Shown here: one piece after another, positions 1 through 7,262 of the stretch
Position numbering within the stretch: the stretch's first letter is position 1
Layout of the letters: each line of letters opens with the position of its first letter
Assembly (NCBI RefSeq): GCF_006363895.1
Contig: NZ_CP040953.1
Strand: one strand, 5' to 3'
DNA: 64,000 bases
From: Methylopumilus universalis
Lineage (GTDB): Bacteria > Pseudomonadota > Gammaproteobacteria > Burkholderiales > Methylophilaceae
Notes under the pieces: generated by a model
Databases searched by the model: none
The model's input: the letters and a program-made list of their open reading frames with translations, nothing else
Told to the model about the DNA's origin: nothing
Program-made: the position numbers and the translations under genes

Positions 1-31
1 GAGGTGATTAAAAGCTTAAATAAAATCCACA

Positions 32-1237
32 TTAATTTCCCTCTTCTTTTGTTACTTGAATGCCAGGCTTTTCTTCAGGATAGGCTTTTAAATAAACTGC
101 CAAGTCTGGATCCAGCGTATCCCAATTGACCAAGCTTGCTACTTTTTTATAAATTTTATGCATAAAGTGATTTCGGTGTTTACAGAAATTTGTAAGATGC
201 ACGAGTTCATGACCCGTTTCGATTTTAGCAGGATATGCTGTTTGGCCACTTTGAATTGTTTTGGCACCAATCTTATATGCCCAATTAACAGCTTCAATCC
301 ATAAACGGAAATAGATAAACCAATCTCTAGGGGCGTCATAATCAATACCAATAAATTTGTTAATCACATGTTCTTTAAGATCAAAACAAAGCATAAAAGC
401 TACAATTTCTTGAGAAGACTGGTGCCTTAAAATAATAAAGTGCGCTTCTTTTTCGCGAGAAATAAATTCAAAGAATTCAGGCGTGAGTTCTTCAAATTTA
501 GTTTTACCTTTTAAATAAGTTCTTGAGAATAATCGGTAGAGCTGATGAAGGGTTTGATTGTCAGGTAAATGAACTACGCTCACATCAAGGGGAGCTGGAA
601 GTGCTTTCTTTAATTTTTTGCGAAATTGGTATCTTCTAGACCCTTTGAGAGAGTTTATATAATCATCAGCATTTTCGCCTTCTAGTTTTAAAAGTGCCGA
701 CGGAAAACTTATAAGAGGAAATAAATTTTTAGATTTAGAAATAGAAGCAAGTGTTTGATGGTATGTATTAGGGAAGTCTTTCCATACCAACATAGCTGCT
801 TTGTATTTTTGTGCTTGCGTCTCAGCAGCTTCCTGAATACAGAGAAAAATATCATCTTGTGTTACTGTCTGAGCTTTTAAAATTTTTGGATCAATCCCAA
901 TATGCCCCTCATCAGAGCAGGCACTCCCTATAAAAAAAGTACGTTGATATAAGAAAGACGGGATAACTTTACCGATTAACTTTACGATAGGTAAAATAAT
1001 CGGAGGCATTACAAGCTCGATGGGCACATCCATTATGAATGCAGGCGCAATGGCGATCGGCTCTCCATTTAAAGAAATCAGGCCGTAAGTAAAAGTGAAT
1101 TGCTCTTCAAGATGAGCGCACTCAAGTGATCTATACCACCATTGACCTTCGTAAGGTGCTGGAAAGCAACTATCCCATAACGCCTGTGGTATTTGCGATT
1201 CAGAATTAAGCCATTCAAGAGAGAGCTGTTGTATCAT
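32..1237 (-). CDS. GNAT-like acyltransferase, COG3146/FemAB-like type
   Basis: The 401-residue protein resembles the COG3146 group of proteins, which have an acetyltransferase (GNAT/FemAB-like) fold and are often labelled peptidoglycan or peptidogalactosaminoglycan-related without a proven reaction. The C-terminal half carries the recognisable part, around residues 200-350: a basic RRYQFRKKLKKA stretch, then a section on foreign-residue uptake (FMLCFDLKEHVINKFIGIDYDAPRD) and a GAKTIQSGQTAYPAKIETGHE motif typical of the family. No signal peptide or membrane segment is clear. The ATG at 1235-1237 is the only good start. It is divergent from the HNH gene. The substrate is unknown; family call fairly sure, function not. 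Confidence 0.65.
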   Translation of the reverse strand: MIQQLSLEWLNSESQIPQALWDSCFPAPYEGQWWYRSLECAHLEEQFTFTYGLISLNGEPIAIAPAFIMDVPIELVMPPIILPIVKLIGKVIPSFLYQRTFFIGSACSDEGHIGIDPKILKAQTVTQDDIFLCIQEAAETQAQKYKAAMLVWKDFPNTYHQTLASISKSKNLFPLISFPSALLKLEGENADDYINSLKGSRRYQFRKKLKKALPAPLDVSVVHLPDNQTLHQLYRLFSRTYLKGKTKFEELTPEFFEFISREKEAHFIILRHQSSQEIVAFMLCFDLKEHVINKFIGIDYDAPRDWFIYFRLWIEAVNWAYKIGAKTIQSGQTAYPAKIETGHELVHLTNFCKHRNHFMHKIYKKVASLVNWDTLDPDLAVYLKAYPEEKPGIQVTKEEGN

Positions 1238-1276
1238 TTATAAGAATTATACTTAAAACATCTTGATTCTCGACTT

Positions 1277-1576
1277 ATGCAGAAATTTTTATTTTTTTTA
1301 ATTGCACTTTTTTTTAGTGCCTCACTTTTCGCAGTTTATTCAGATTACTGTGTAAGCTGTGAACGGGACAAACGTGGCCACATTAAAAGAAGTCTTGAGG
1401 CCAAGAAAGCTTTCAAAAAAATGCAGCCATGCCCTTCGACAGGCAAGCCTTTTGGAGCTTGCCCTGGTTATATTATTGACCACATTACGCCTTTGAAGCG
1501 AGGCGGCGCTGATGCTCCATCGAATATGCAATGGCAGACCGTTGAAGAGTCAAAGGAAAAAGACAAATGGGAGTAA
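1277..1576 (+). CDS. small secreted HNH endonuclease-like protein
   Basis: This 99-residue protein starts with a clear signal peptide (MQKFLFFLIALFFSASLFA, cleavage expected near residue 19). The mature part has paired cysteines (C-x2-C near residues 25-28, and a second pair around Cys52 and Cys62) and an HNH signature near the C-terminus: DHITPLKRGGAD followed by NMQWQT. The DH-x-x-PL-x-x-GG-x-D-x-x-x-NMQW arrangement is the core of small HNH nucleases. Export means it would act in the periplasm or outside the cell, perhaps on foreign or environmental DNA. No immunity gene is visible. Target and activity are not known; the motif and signal peptide are directly visible. Confidence 0.75.
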   Translation: MQKFLFFLIALFFSASLFAVYSDYCVSCERDKRGHIKRSLEAKKAFKKMQPCPSTGKPFGACPGYIIDHITPLKRGGADAPSNMQWQTVEESKEKDKWE

Positions 1577-1618
1577 CTTTTTATATGAAGCGTAATTTGA
1601 AGTAGAATAATCCATATC

Positions 1619-1792
1619 ATGAAACGACAAATATTTTATATCGATTATCCGCAAGAGCATCAAGGCGATGCATTACATGCCTATCAATGTAAGTTTTGCA
1701 AAATAGATACCGTAAAAATTAATGGATTACTTGAAAATCATTTGCCCAGTTGTATCTATAGGACTGAAAAAGAAAAAACGATTACTGAGTAA
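1619..1792 (+). CDS. 57-residue putative zinc-binding protein
   Basis: A short ORF begins at the ATG at 1619-1621 and ends with TAA at 1790-1792. The product has Cys24, Cys27, His41 and Cys45, i.e. a C-x2-C-x13-H-x3-C spacing like a single small zinc finger, inside a YQCKFCKID...LLENHLPSC context. It is rich in charged residues and has no membrane segment. The last 11 bases overlap the 3' end of the convergent ROK kinase gene. I do not recognise the family. Zinc binding is inferred only from residue spacing; the ORF could be real or fortuitous, and cross-species conservation would settle it. Confidence 0.5.
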   Translation: MKRQIFYIDYPQEHQGDALHAYQCKFCKIDTVKINGLLENHLPSCIYRTEKEKTITE

Positions 1793-2684
1793 GTCCTCGA
1801 CCAATTAAAGCAGCACCAATCACACCCGCTGAGTCACCCAGCATGTTTTTAACAATCGGCGTTGAAGGCATATCATTAAAAATACGCGCATAAACTTCAT
1901 CAATACCCTCCTTATATAAACTTTTTTCATTGGAAAGTCCGCCGCCTAATACAACAATATCTGGGTCTAAGATATTGATAAGATTAGCTAAGGCTTGACC
2001 AAATCGGGCATAAAAATCTTGTTTAATATTTTTTAGAGATTCGTCTTTCAATGAAGCATTAAAAAAATCAATCGCTGAGAGCTTCTTACCTGTTTTATCT
2101 TGAATTCTTTTTTCTAAACCACCACCCGATATAAAACTTTCTACACAGCCATTTGCACCGCAGTAACAGGGATAACCTTGAGGGTCGATCACCATATGAC
2201 CCCATTCACCGGCAATATTTTGTGGCCCCTGTCTAATTTTTCCATCAAATACAATGCCACCACCACAGCCTGTTCCCATAATGACGCCAAATACAGAAGG
2301 GTATCCTTTACCTGCTCCCATTAACGCTTCTGCAAGAGCAAAACAGTTAGCATCATTTTCAATCAGGATGTCATGCACTAATTTGTCTTCAAGAAGGGAT
2401 TGGAGCGGTAAGCTATTTAAGCAAAGTGTATTAGAGTTTTTAAGGAGATGTGTTTTCTTTGAGATCGAACCAGGCGTGCCTAAGCCTAGAGAATGTGTTT
2501 TATTTTGTATAGATACGAGGGCTTTTGTATAGAGCGCATGAATTTGGTTAAAGATATGCGCGCTACCCAAATGGGCTTCAGTAAGTAATCGTTCCCGAAA
2601 AAGTATTTTGTCCTGACTGTCTAGGACAGCCACTTCAATCTTAGTGCCACCCAAGTCAATACCGATATGATAATGAGATGCCAT
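1782..2684 (-). CDS. ROK family sugar kinase
   Basis: The 300-residue protein has the full ROK pattern: N-terminal phosphate loop GIDLGGTKIEVAV (about residues 8-20), ENDANCFALAE (about 108-118) with the catalytic Asp, the glycine-rich IMGTGCGGGIV loop, EWGHM, and the zinc-binding CYCGANGCVES signature (about 173-183). It should phosphorylate a hexose with ATP in the cytosol; fructose, glucose or N-acetyl sugars are all possible and the sequence does not let me choose. It directly follows the dedA-like gene with no gap (stop of that gene at 2685-2687), so the two are probably cotranscribed. The 3' end overlaps the small zinc-binding ORF on the other strand. Confidence 0.85.
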   Translation of the reverse strand: MASHYHIGIDLGGTKIEVAVLDSQDKILFRERLLTEAHLGSAHIFNQIHALYTKALVSIQNKTHSLGLGTPGSISKKTHLLKNSNTLCLNSLPLQSLLEDKLVHDILIENDANCFALAEALMGAGKGYPSVFGVIMGTGCGGGIVFDGKIRQGPQNIAGEWGHMVIDPQGYPCYCGANGCVESFISGGGLEKRIQDKTGKKLSAIDFFNASLKDESLKNIKQDFYARFGQALANLINILDPDIVVLGGGLSNEKSLYKEGIDEVYARIFNDMPSTPIVKNMLGDSAGVIGAALIGRGLTQ

Positions 2685-3296
2685 TTAATTATTCTGAAAA
2701 TGACGTCTGATATACCAAATGATGAAAATGATTGCACCACCTGCAATGACATAATGAAATTCATGAAAGTAAACTTTTAATGTGTCCCAGTGTTCACCAA
2801 ATACCATGCCTGTATATGCCAGTGCCCAGCACCAAATAAAGGAGCCAACAAATGTGTAGATAATAAACTTAGTCATATTCATACGCGCAATCCCTGCAGG
2901 AAGTGCAATAAAAGTTCTTACCGCTGGAAGGAGACGACCTACAAAAATAATAATCTCACCATAATTTTTAAACCAATCATCTGCCATCTTTAAATCTTTT
3001 TTAGAAATGAGAACGAAACGGCCATATTTTTCAGCAAGCTGTCTGCCGCCTGTTTTTCCAACATAGTAGGCAGGTATAGAACCCAATACACAGCCTAGCG
3101 CACCCATGAAGGCAACCACCCAGAGCACCATTTCACCTTTAAAAACAAGATACCCTGCGAAAGGCATGATAATTTCAGAGGGTAATGGAATACACGCTGA
3201 CTCAATCGCCATCAGCAATACGATACCTCCGTACCCCATAGTGGATATCACACTCATAATCCACACAGCCAATAATCCAATTAATTTTTCTAGCAT
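2685..3296 (-). CDS. DedA family membrane protein
   Basis: The roughly 203-residue protein is an inner-membrane DedA family member (SNARE-associated/VTT domain). Visible hallmarks are an N-terminal hydrophobic helix, ESACIPLPSEIIMPFAGYL (the conserved E-x-x-x-P-x-P-x-E re-entrant region), the glycine-rich stretch leading to YYVGKTGGRQ, and FVGRLLPAVRTFIALPAGIARM (the F-x-R-x-x-P-x-x-R motif). Such proteins support membrane homeostasis and are thought to help lipid-carrier or phospholipid flipping. I chose the ATG at 3294-3296; a GTG immediately upstream (3297-3299) is the alternative. It is the first gene of a pair with the ROK kinase. Confidence 0.85.
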   Translation of the reverse strand: MLEKLIGLLAVWIMSVISTMGYGGIVLLMAIESACIPLPSEIIMPFAGYLVFKGEMVLWVVAFMGALGCVLGSIPAYYVGKTGGRQLAEKYGRFVLISKKDLKMADDWFKNYGEIIIFVGRLLPAVRTFIALPAGIARMNMTKFIIYTFVGSFIWCWALAYTGMVFGEHWDTLKVYFHEFHYVIAGGAIIFIIWYIRRHFQNN

Positions 3297-3374
3297 CACG
3301 CTTAACCTAATCTAAGTTGATATCGAATTCTATCGTATGTTTCATAAACCTTTAGTGAATCCGCAAATTTTTAC

Positions 3375-3380
3375 TATAAT
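3375..3380 (+). promoter_or_regulatory. candidate -10 box for the small lipoprotein gene
   Basis: A perfect TATAAT lies about 29 bases before the preferred ATG at 3409. No convincing -35 hexamer is seen at normal spacing. It supports the internal start, because the longer upstream start at about 3337 would place this box inside the coding region. Confidence 0.4.
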
Positions 3381-3408
3381 GAATTACATAATTTTTAAAC
3401 AAACATAT

Positions 3409-3633
3409 ATGAAACAGATAACGCTATTATTTTTATTTGTCATACTCTCAAGCTGCAGCATGATGACCTATACGAATCAGAGTAAACTATCAAATACGAG
3501 CAAAACTTATATTATTAACTGTGCTTTTTGGGAAGCTTGTTATGCAAAATCAGAAAAGTTATGCTCAAACGGGTATAGCCTTGTAGATAAATCAGCAAGC
3601 TTGCCTTACAGTCTAGAAATTTCATGTAAGTAA
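3409..3633 (+). CDS. small lipoprotein of unknown function
   Basis: Starting at the ATG at 3409, the 74-residue product opens with a lipoprotein signal MKQITLLFLFVILSSC, with Cys15 as the likely lipidated residue, so it is expected to be anchored in a membrane facing the periplasm. The rest is short and carries three further cysteines (in NCAFWEACYAKSEKLC) plus one near the end. An in-frame extension to about 3337 exists but would bury the signal peptide and overlap a TATAAT box, so I reject it. I do not recognise the family. It sits alone between the divergent dedA-like gene and selO. Confidence 0.6.
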   Translation: MKQITLLFLFVILSSCSMMTYTNQSKLSNTSKTYIINCAFWEACYAKSEKLCSNGYSLVDKSASLPYSLEISCK

Positions 3634-3661
3634 TTTTAGCTATCAAACGATCAAATCCATC

Positions 3662-5134
3662 ATGCATGAAATAAATGCGCAAAAGCCAAATACGGTAGCT
3701 TGGCAGTTTAATCATAGCTACACAAAATTACCCAAAGATTTTTTTGCTGAACAGCTCCCAGTAAAAGTATCAAATCCAAAACTTATTTTATTAAACGAGC
3801 CTTTATTAAAATCTCTAGGATTAGATAAAGAAGCCTTAAGTCGAGAGGCTTGGGGCAATATTTTTTCTGGGAATGAACTGCCTGAAAAAGCCCACCCTAT
3901 TGCAGAAGCCTATGCAGGACATCAATTTGGACACTTTGGTATATTAGGTGATGGCCGGGCTGTTCTCTTGGGCGAACACGTCAATCCGGAAGGAGATCAT
4001 TTTGATATCCAATTTAAAGGATCAGGACAAACACCCTACTCTAGACGTGGTGATGGTCGCGCCGCATTAGGGCCTATGTTAAGAGAGTTCATCATTAGTG
4101 AAGCGATGTTCGCACTTAAGATTCCTACCACAAGAAGTTTGGCAGTAGTGACGACAGGAGAAAGTGTGATGCGGGATGAAGTGTTGCCAGGCGCAATACT
4201 GACGCGCGTAGCGAAAAGCCATATTCGTGTAGGTACTTTTCAATTCGCTTCTACATTAAATGATATCAATAAATTAAAAGCGCTCGCTGATTACACGATT
4301 GATCGCCATTATCCTGAGTGCAAAGCAAAGGACAATCCCTACCTTGCATTTTTAAATGCAGTGATTGAAAGACAAGCATTGCTTATTAGTCAATGGATGC
4401 ATGTAGGTTTTATTCATGGCGTTATGAATACAGATAATATGTCCATCAGTGGTGAAACAATTGATTATGGTCCTTGCGCATTTATGGACCATTACCATCC
4501 TGAAACCGTGTTCAGTTCGATTGACCGTCATGGTCGTTATGCATATGCGAACCAACCCCCTATAGCGCAATGGAATTTAGCAAGATTTGCAGAGACTTTA
4601 ATTCCGCTTATAGATCACAATACTGATAAATCAATTGAGTTAGCTTCTCAGTCTGTTAATAATTTTTCAGATCAATTTCAAAAGGCTTGGTTAAGAGGTA
4701 TGCGAGAGAAACTAGGTTTATTTAATGAGGGTGCAAACGACATTGAATTAATCAATGAATTACTAGTGCTTATGCAAAGAAATAAAGCTGACTATACCCT
4801 TACATTTAGACATCTTTCGTCGGATGCAATTTTAAAGGATGCTATTTTTAAAGATGCATCATTTAAAGTTTGGTATAAAAACTGGATACATTGCATTCAA
4901 AAACAAAAAGAAGGTGAAGGGACGTTAAAACTCATGATGTTAAAACATAATCCAGCGGTCATTCCGCGGAATTATTTAGTGGAGAAAGCTTTATCGCTAG
5001 CAGAGGTGGATCAGGATTACCGTTTCTTAAATAATTTTATTGCAGCGCTTTTGAAGCCTTACGAGGACTCGAAAGTATTTGGTGAGCCACCATTAGAGGA
5101 AGATAAGTCTTATCAAACATTTTGTGGGACTTAA
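3662..5134 (+). CDS. selO: SelO/YdiU protein adenylyltransferase
   Basis: This 490-residue protein is the SelO (YdiU, UPF0061) pseudokinase, which transfers AMP from ATP to protein Ser/Thr/Tyr residues and is linked to redox stress. The family motifs are visible: AYAGHQFGHFGILGDGRA (about residues 80-97), QFKGSGQTPYSRRGDGRAALGPMLREF (about 120-146), and GVMNTDNMSISGETIDYGPC (the inverted-ATP active-site region, about 255-274). Full length for the family. It ends in TFCGT, the usual bacterial form with cysteine; I see no selenocysteine codon. It has no strong ribosome-binding site before the ATG at 3662. A long hairpin follows the stop. Confidence 0.93.
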   Translation: MHEINAQKPNTVAWQFNHSYTKLPKDFFAEQLPVKVSNPKLILLNEPLLKSLGLDKEALSREAWGNIFSGNELPEKAHPIAEAYAGHQFGHFGILGDGRAVLLGEHVNPEGDHFDIQFKGSGQTPYSRRGDGRAALGPMLREFIISEAMFALKIPTTRSLAVVTTGESVMRDEVLPGAILTRVAKSHIRVGTFQFASTLNDINKLKALADYTIDRHYPECKAKDNPYLAFLNAVIERQALLISQWMHVGFIHGVMNTDNMSISGETIDYGPCAFMDHYHPETVFSSIDRHGRYAYANQPPIAQWNLARFAETLIPLIDHNTDKSIELASQSVNNFSDQFQKAWLRGMREKLGLFNEGANDIELINELLVLMQRNKADYTLTFRHLSSDAILKDAIFKDASFKVWYKNWIHCIQKQKEGEGTLKLMMLKHNPAVIPRNYLVEKALSLAEVDQDYRFLNNFIAALLKPYEDSKVFGEPPLEEDKSYQTFCGT

Positions 5135-5143
5135 AAAATAAAA

Positions 5144-5175
5144 TCACACATAAGGCATGTAAGCCTTATGTGTGA
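5144..5175. terminator. strong hairpin, intrinsic terminator mainly for the minus strand
   Basis: A perfect 13-bp inverted repeat (arms 5144-5156 and 5163-5175, 6-base loop) lies between the convergent ends of selO and the small coiled-coil protein. Read on the minus strand it is followed by a T-rich run (complement of the A-rich 5132-5143), as expected for a Rho-independent terminator; on the plus strand the U-tract is poor. Confidence 0.75.
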
Positions 5176-5184
5176 CGATTGAAA

Positions 5185-5511
5185 CTATTTTGTTTTTTTA
5201 GCTTTAGGCGCTTCTTTTGCTTTTGAAGGCTTAACAGATTTTGCAAGTTGCGCTTTAAGATCTTCAAGATCTTTGCTTTGAGCCGTTACTTTTGCTTCTA
5301 AGTCAGATACAACAGCTTTCTTTTGAGCGTCAGCTTTTTCATAGTCGGTCACTTTTTGGTTTAGCGTTGCAATTTGACCATTTAGATTTTTAATTTCTGC
5401 AGTTTGTAAGCTCAATTGATCTTCAGCGTTATAAGCGCTATACGAAAAGTAACCCGCTACAGCGATTAGGATTGCAATGATGATGTTTTTAAAAGTGCCA
5501 GAGTTTTCCAT
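5185..5511 (-). CDS. single-helix membrane-anchored coiled-coil protein, unknown function
   Basis: The 108-residue product has one hydrophobic helix (about residues 9-27) and then a heptad-like region rich in Leu, Ala, Lys and Glu (about 30-90) that should form a coiled coil, ending in a Lys/Ala/Pro tail reminiscent of DNA- or wall-binding tails. The helix without a cleavage site suggests an inner-membrane anchor with the coil in the periplasm or cytoplasm. It is one of three small single-helix genes in a row on this strand. I do not recognise a named family. Confidence 0.6.
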   Translation of the reverse strand: MENSGTFKNIIIAILIAVAGYFSYSAYNAEDQLSLQTAEIKNLNGQIATLNQKVTDYEKADAQKKAVVSDLEAKVTAQSKDLEDLKAQLAKSVKPSKAKEAPKAKKTK

Positions 5512-5634
5512 CTATGATTCCTTCTTAATTATGTTGAATTTTAAAGTATGTGTTTATACACATACTCTCTTAGGTAGGCATGATATAAGAAAGTTCAGCA
5601 ATCTCAAAGAAAACGAAGGCTTTTGAGAAAATAA

Positions 5635-5658
5635 AAAACCCGCTTAAAAGCGGGTTTT
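5635..5658 (-). terminator. intrinsic terminator
   Basis: AAAACCCGCTT/AAGCGGGTTTT forms a tight hairpin immediately after the stop of the small Cys-pair protein gene at 5678, with a T run on the minus strand. It isolates that gene from the one at 5185. Confidence 0.85.
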
Positions 5659-5677
5659 CTTTAAAACAAGCAATCAA

Positions 5678-5986
5678 TTATTTTGAAGCAATCAATTTTG
5701 CTGCTTTTGAACAGAGCTCATCGCTTGATTTGTTTACCATGCCTAAAACATCTTCTGAGCGAAGATTTGCTTGGGACAGAGCTTTCTCAGCTTCGGTCTG
5801 AGCTTTGCAAGCAAGTGCGAAATCATTATTTTTAATAGCGATAACACTTAAATTTTGTAAGCGAGCCGCGCGTTCTAATTCATGAAGTTTTTCATTGCTT
5901 TGAATGAATGTGGATGCAGCCACTGTGGTTGAGATTGCTGCAACAGCAGCGACAATAATAAGACTTAAACGTACTGACTTTTTCAT
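5678..5986 (-). CDS. small membrane-anchored Cys-pair protein, paralogue A
   Basis: From the ATG at 5984-5986 (AAGGA-type ribosome-binding site just upstream) the product is 102 residues: an uncleaved or cleavable N-terminal helix (about 6-25), then a helical domain with ARLQNL, NNDFALACKAQTEAE and SSDELCSKA. Cys60 and Cys92 are 32 residues apart. The gene at 6159 is a clear paralogue with the same spacing and motifs. A longer start at 6022 exists but lacks the good ribosome-binding site. The protein is probably periplasmic and the two cysteines may form a disulfide; function unknown. Confidence 0.65.
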   Translation of the reverse strand: MKKSVRLSLIIVAAVAAISTTVAASTFIQSNEKLHELERAARLQNLSVIAIKNNDFALACKAQTEAEKALSQANLRSEDVLGMVNKSSDELCSKAAKLIASK

Positions 5987-6119
5987 TTCTTTATCCTTTT
6001 GGGTTGTATTAATGATGTGCACTTTTGATGCATGTGATCATCTTAGTAGATAATTGTTAACAAATTATGACATTGGCATATCTTTTGCTAGGTTAGAGAA
6101 ATTACTAAACTATAAATAA

Positions 6120-6145
6120 AAAAAGCCAGCGAGAGCTGGCTTTTT
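6120..6145 (-). terminator. intrinsic terminator
   Basis: An 11-base arm (6120-6130), GAGA loop and matching arm (6135-6145) form a GC-rich stem with A/T flanks just after the stop of the paralogue B gene. Read on the minus strand the stem ends in a T run. Confidence 0.85.
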
Positions 6146-6158
6146 AATTTGATCTAAA

Positions 6159-6461
6159 TTATTTAGATTGTGTTTTTAAAGCCTTGTTGCACAGCTCTTG
6201 ATTGCTCTTATGAATCATTCCAAGTAAGTCTTCAGATTTTGAGTGAACTTTACCTAAATACTCTTCTGCTTCGGTTTGTGATTTGCAAGCAAGAACATAA
6301 TCCTTATTACCAATAGCAATTAAAGTTAAATTTTGTAAGCGTGAAACAGCTTCTAATTCTTTAATCTTTGTTCTGGCACCAACATATTTAAATGCGACGG
6401 CTGCTGTGGCAACCAATCCAATAAGTGCAACTGCTATTGTTACTTTTGTATTTTTTTTCAT
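6159..6461 (-). CDS. small membrane-anchored Cys-pair protein, paralogue B
   Basis: The 100-residue product is homologous to its neighbour at 5678: N-terminal MKK plus hydrophobic helix (about 6-24), then SRLQNLTLIAI, NKDYVLACKSQTEAE and SNQELCNKA, with Cys59 and Cys91 again 32 apart. An AAGGAAAG ribosome-binding site precedes the ATG. It starts only 34 bases after the 3' CCA of tRNA-Phe on the same strand, with no terminator between them, so it may be transcribed from the tRNA promoter. I do not recognise a named family; the duplication is the main evidence that it is a real gene. Confidence 0.7.
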   Translation of the reverse strand: MKKNTKVTIAVALIGLVATAAVAFKYVGARTKIKELEAVSRLQNLTLIAIGNKDYVLACKSQTEAEEYLGKVHSKSEDLLGMIHKSNQELCNKALKTQSK

Positions 6462-6495
6462 TACTTTCCTTAGTTAGTGCTTTTTAAAATTTGAA

Positions 6496-6571
<76 letters not shown>

Positions 6572-6608
6572 ATATAAAATCTCACGACAAAAACCGTGAA
6601 GAAGCGGA

Positions 6609-6614
6609 ATTATA
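6609..6614 (-). promoter_or_regulatory. candidate -10 box for tRNA-Phe
   Basis: On the minus strand TATAAT lies 37 bases before the mature tRNA 5' end. The leader between them contains a short stem (CTTCACG with CGTGAG) that could mark the pre-tRNA leader. The -35 region is weak. The rest of 6615-6760 holds one short inverted repeat (6645-6650 with 6663-6668) and no gene that I can support. Confidence 0.45.
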
Positions 6615-6761
6615 GCAAAAATGCTGACTTTTACCGAGTTTTAGCCCTGAATTTAGCCAATATCAGGGTCTAGTTAAGGGGCGGAAGGGATTCTAAACCA
6701 TCATTTAAGAGAACATTTGGGGCTGGGGTAGAAGTGTCATAATTACTTCGTTATCATCCCT

Positions 6762-6767
6762 TATAAT
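6762..6767 (+). promoter_or_regulatory. candidate -10 box of arsC; transcript may be leaderless
   Basis: A perfect TATAAT ends six bases before the arsC ATG at 6774, so transcription would begin at or next to the start codon. No Shine-Dalgarno sequence is visible before that ATG, which agrees with leaderless translation. The -35 region is not obvious. Confidence 0.4.
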
Positions 6768-6773
6768 TTTGGT

Positions 6774-7262
6774 ATGAAATCCTACAATATTCTCTTTCTT
6801 TGTACCGGCAATTCTGCCCGTAGCATTTTGGCTGAAGCACTAGTGACAACTTTAAGTGGCGGTATGTTTATTGGTTATTCAGCAGGCTCTAATCCAGCAG
6901 GACGAGTAAATTCATTCGCTTCGGAGTTAGCCATAGAAATGGGCTATCCAAAAGAGAAGTTACGATCCAAGAATTGGGATGAATATAGTTTGCCTGATTC
7001 GCCTCAAATGGATTTCATTATTACGGTATGTGATAACGCAGCTAATGAAGCGTGTCCTATTTGGTTAGGTCATCCATCAATAGCGCATTGGGGATTTCCT
7101 GATCCTGCGAGTGTTGAAGGAACAGACCTGATTAAACGAGAAGCATTTCAAAAGACATTATTAGGATTAAAAAAGAATATTGAAGCACTGATTCAGTTAC
7201 CTATCGATCAATTAGATTTATTATCCTTAAAGAAAGCTATTCAAGACATCCATGATGAATAA
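6774..7262 (+). CDS. arsC: arsenate reductase, low-molecular-weight phosphatase type
   Basis: The 162-residue protein belongs to the low-molecular-weight tyrosine-phosphatase fold used by thioredoxin- or glutaredoxin-coupled arsenate reductases. The P-loop CTGNSARS (Cys10 to Arg16) is intact, SAGSNPAGRVN follows, and the general-acid region FPDPASVEG (near residue 120) is present. A CDNAANEACPIW segment supplies two more cysteines (about 84 and 91), as in ArsC proteins that relay disulfides. It would reduce arsenate to arsenite in the cytosol. The next gene overlaps its end and encodes an aquaporin-like channel, which supports an arsenic role. A plain protein phosphatase is less likely because of the Cys pattern and context. 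Confidence 0.85.
   Translation: MKSYNILFLCTGNSARSILAEALVTTLSGGMFIGYSAGSNPAGRVNSFASELAIEMGYPKEKLRSKNWDEYSLPDSPQMDFIITVCDNAANEACPIWLGHPSIAHWGFPDPASVEGTDLIKREAFQKTLLGLKKNIEALIQLPIDQLDLLSLKKAIQDIHDE

Noticed and set aside
3337..3408. Extended N-terminus of the small lipoprotein
   Set aside because: It would cover a TATAAT box and push the lipoprotein signal peptide into the interior of the protein.
5100..5134. Possible selenocysteine at the SelO C-terminus
   Set aside because: The codon is TGT (Cys) and the stop is TAA; bacterial SelO normally has Cys here.
6676..6720. A stretch reading like a tRNA T-arm/acceptor end (minus strand, around GAATCCCTTCCGCCCC) near tRNA-Phe, possibly an att-site remnant
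   Set aside because: No cloverleaf, no matching repeat of the tRNA-Phe 3' end and no integrase gene nearby; chance similarity is enough.
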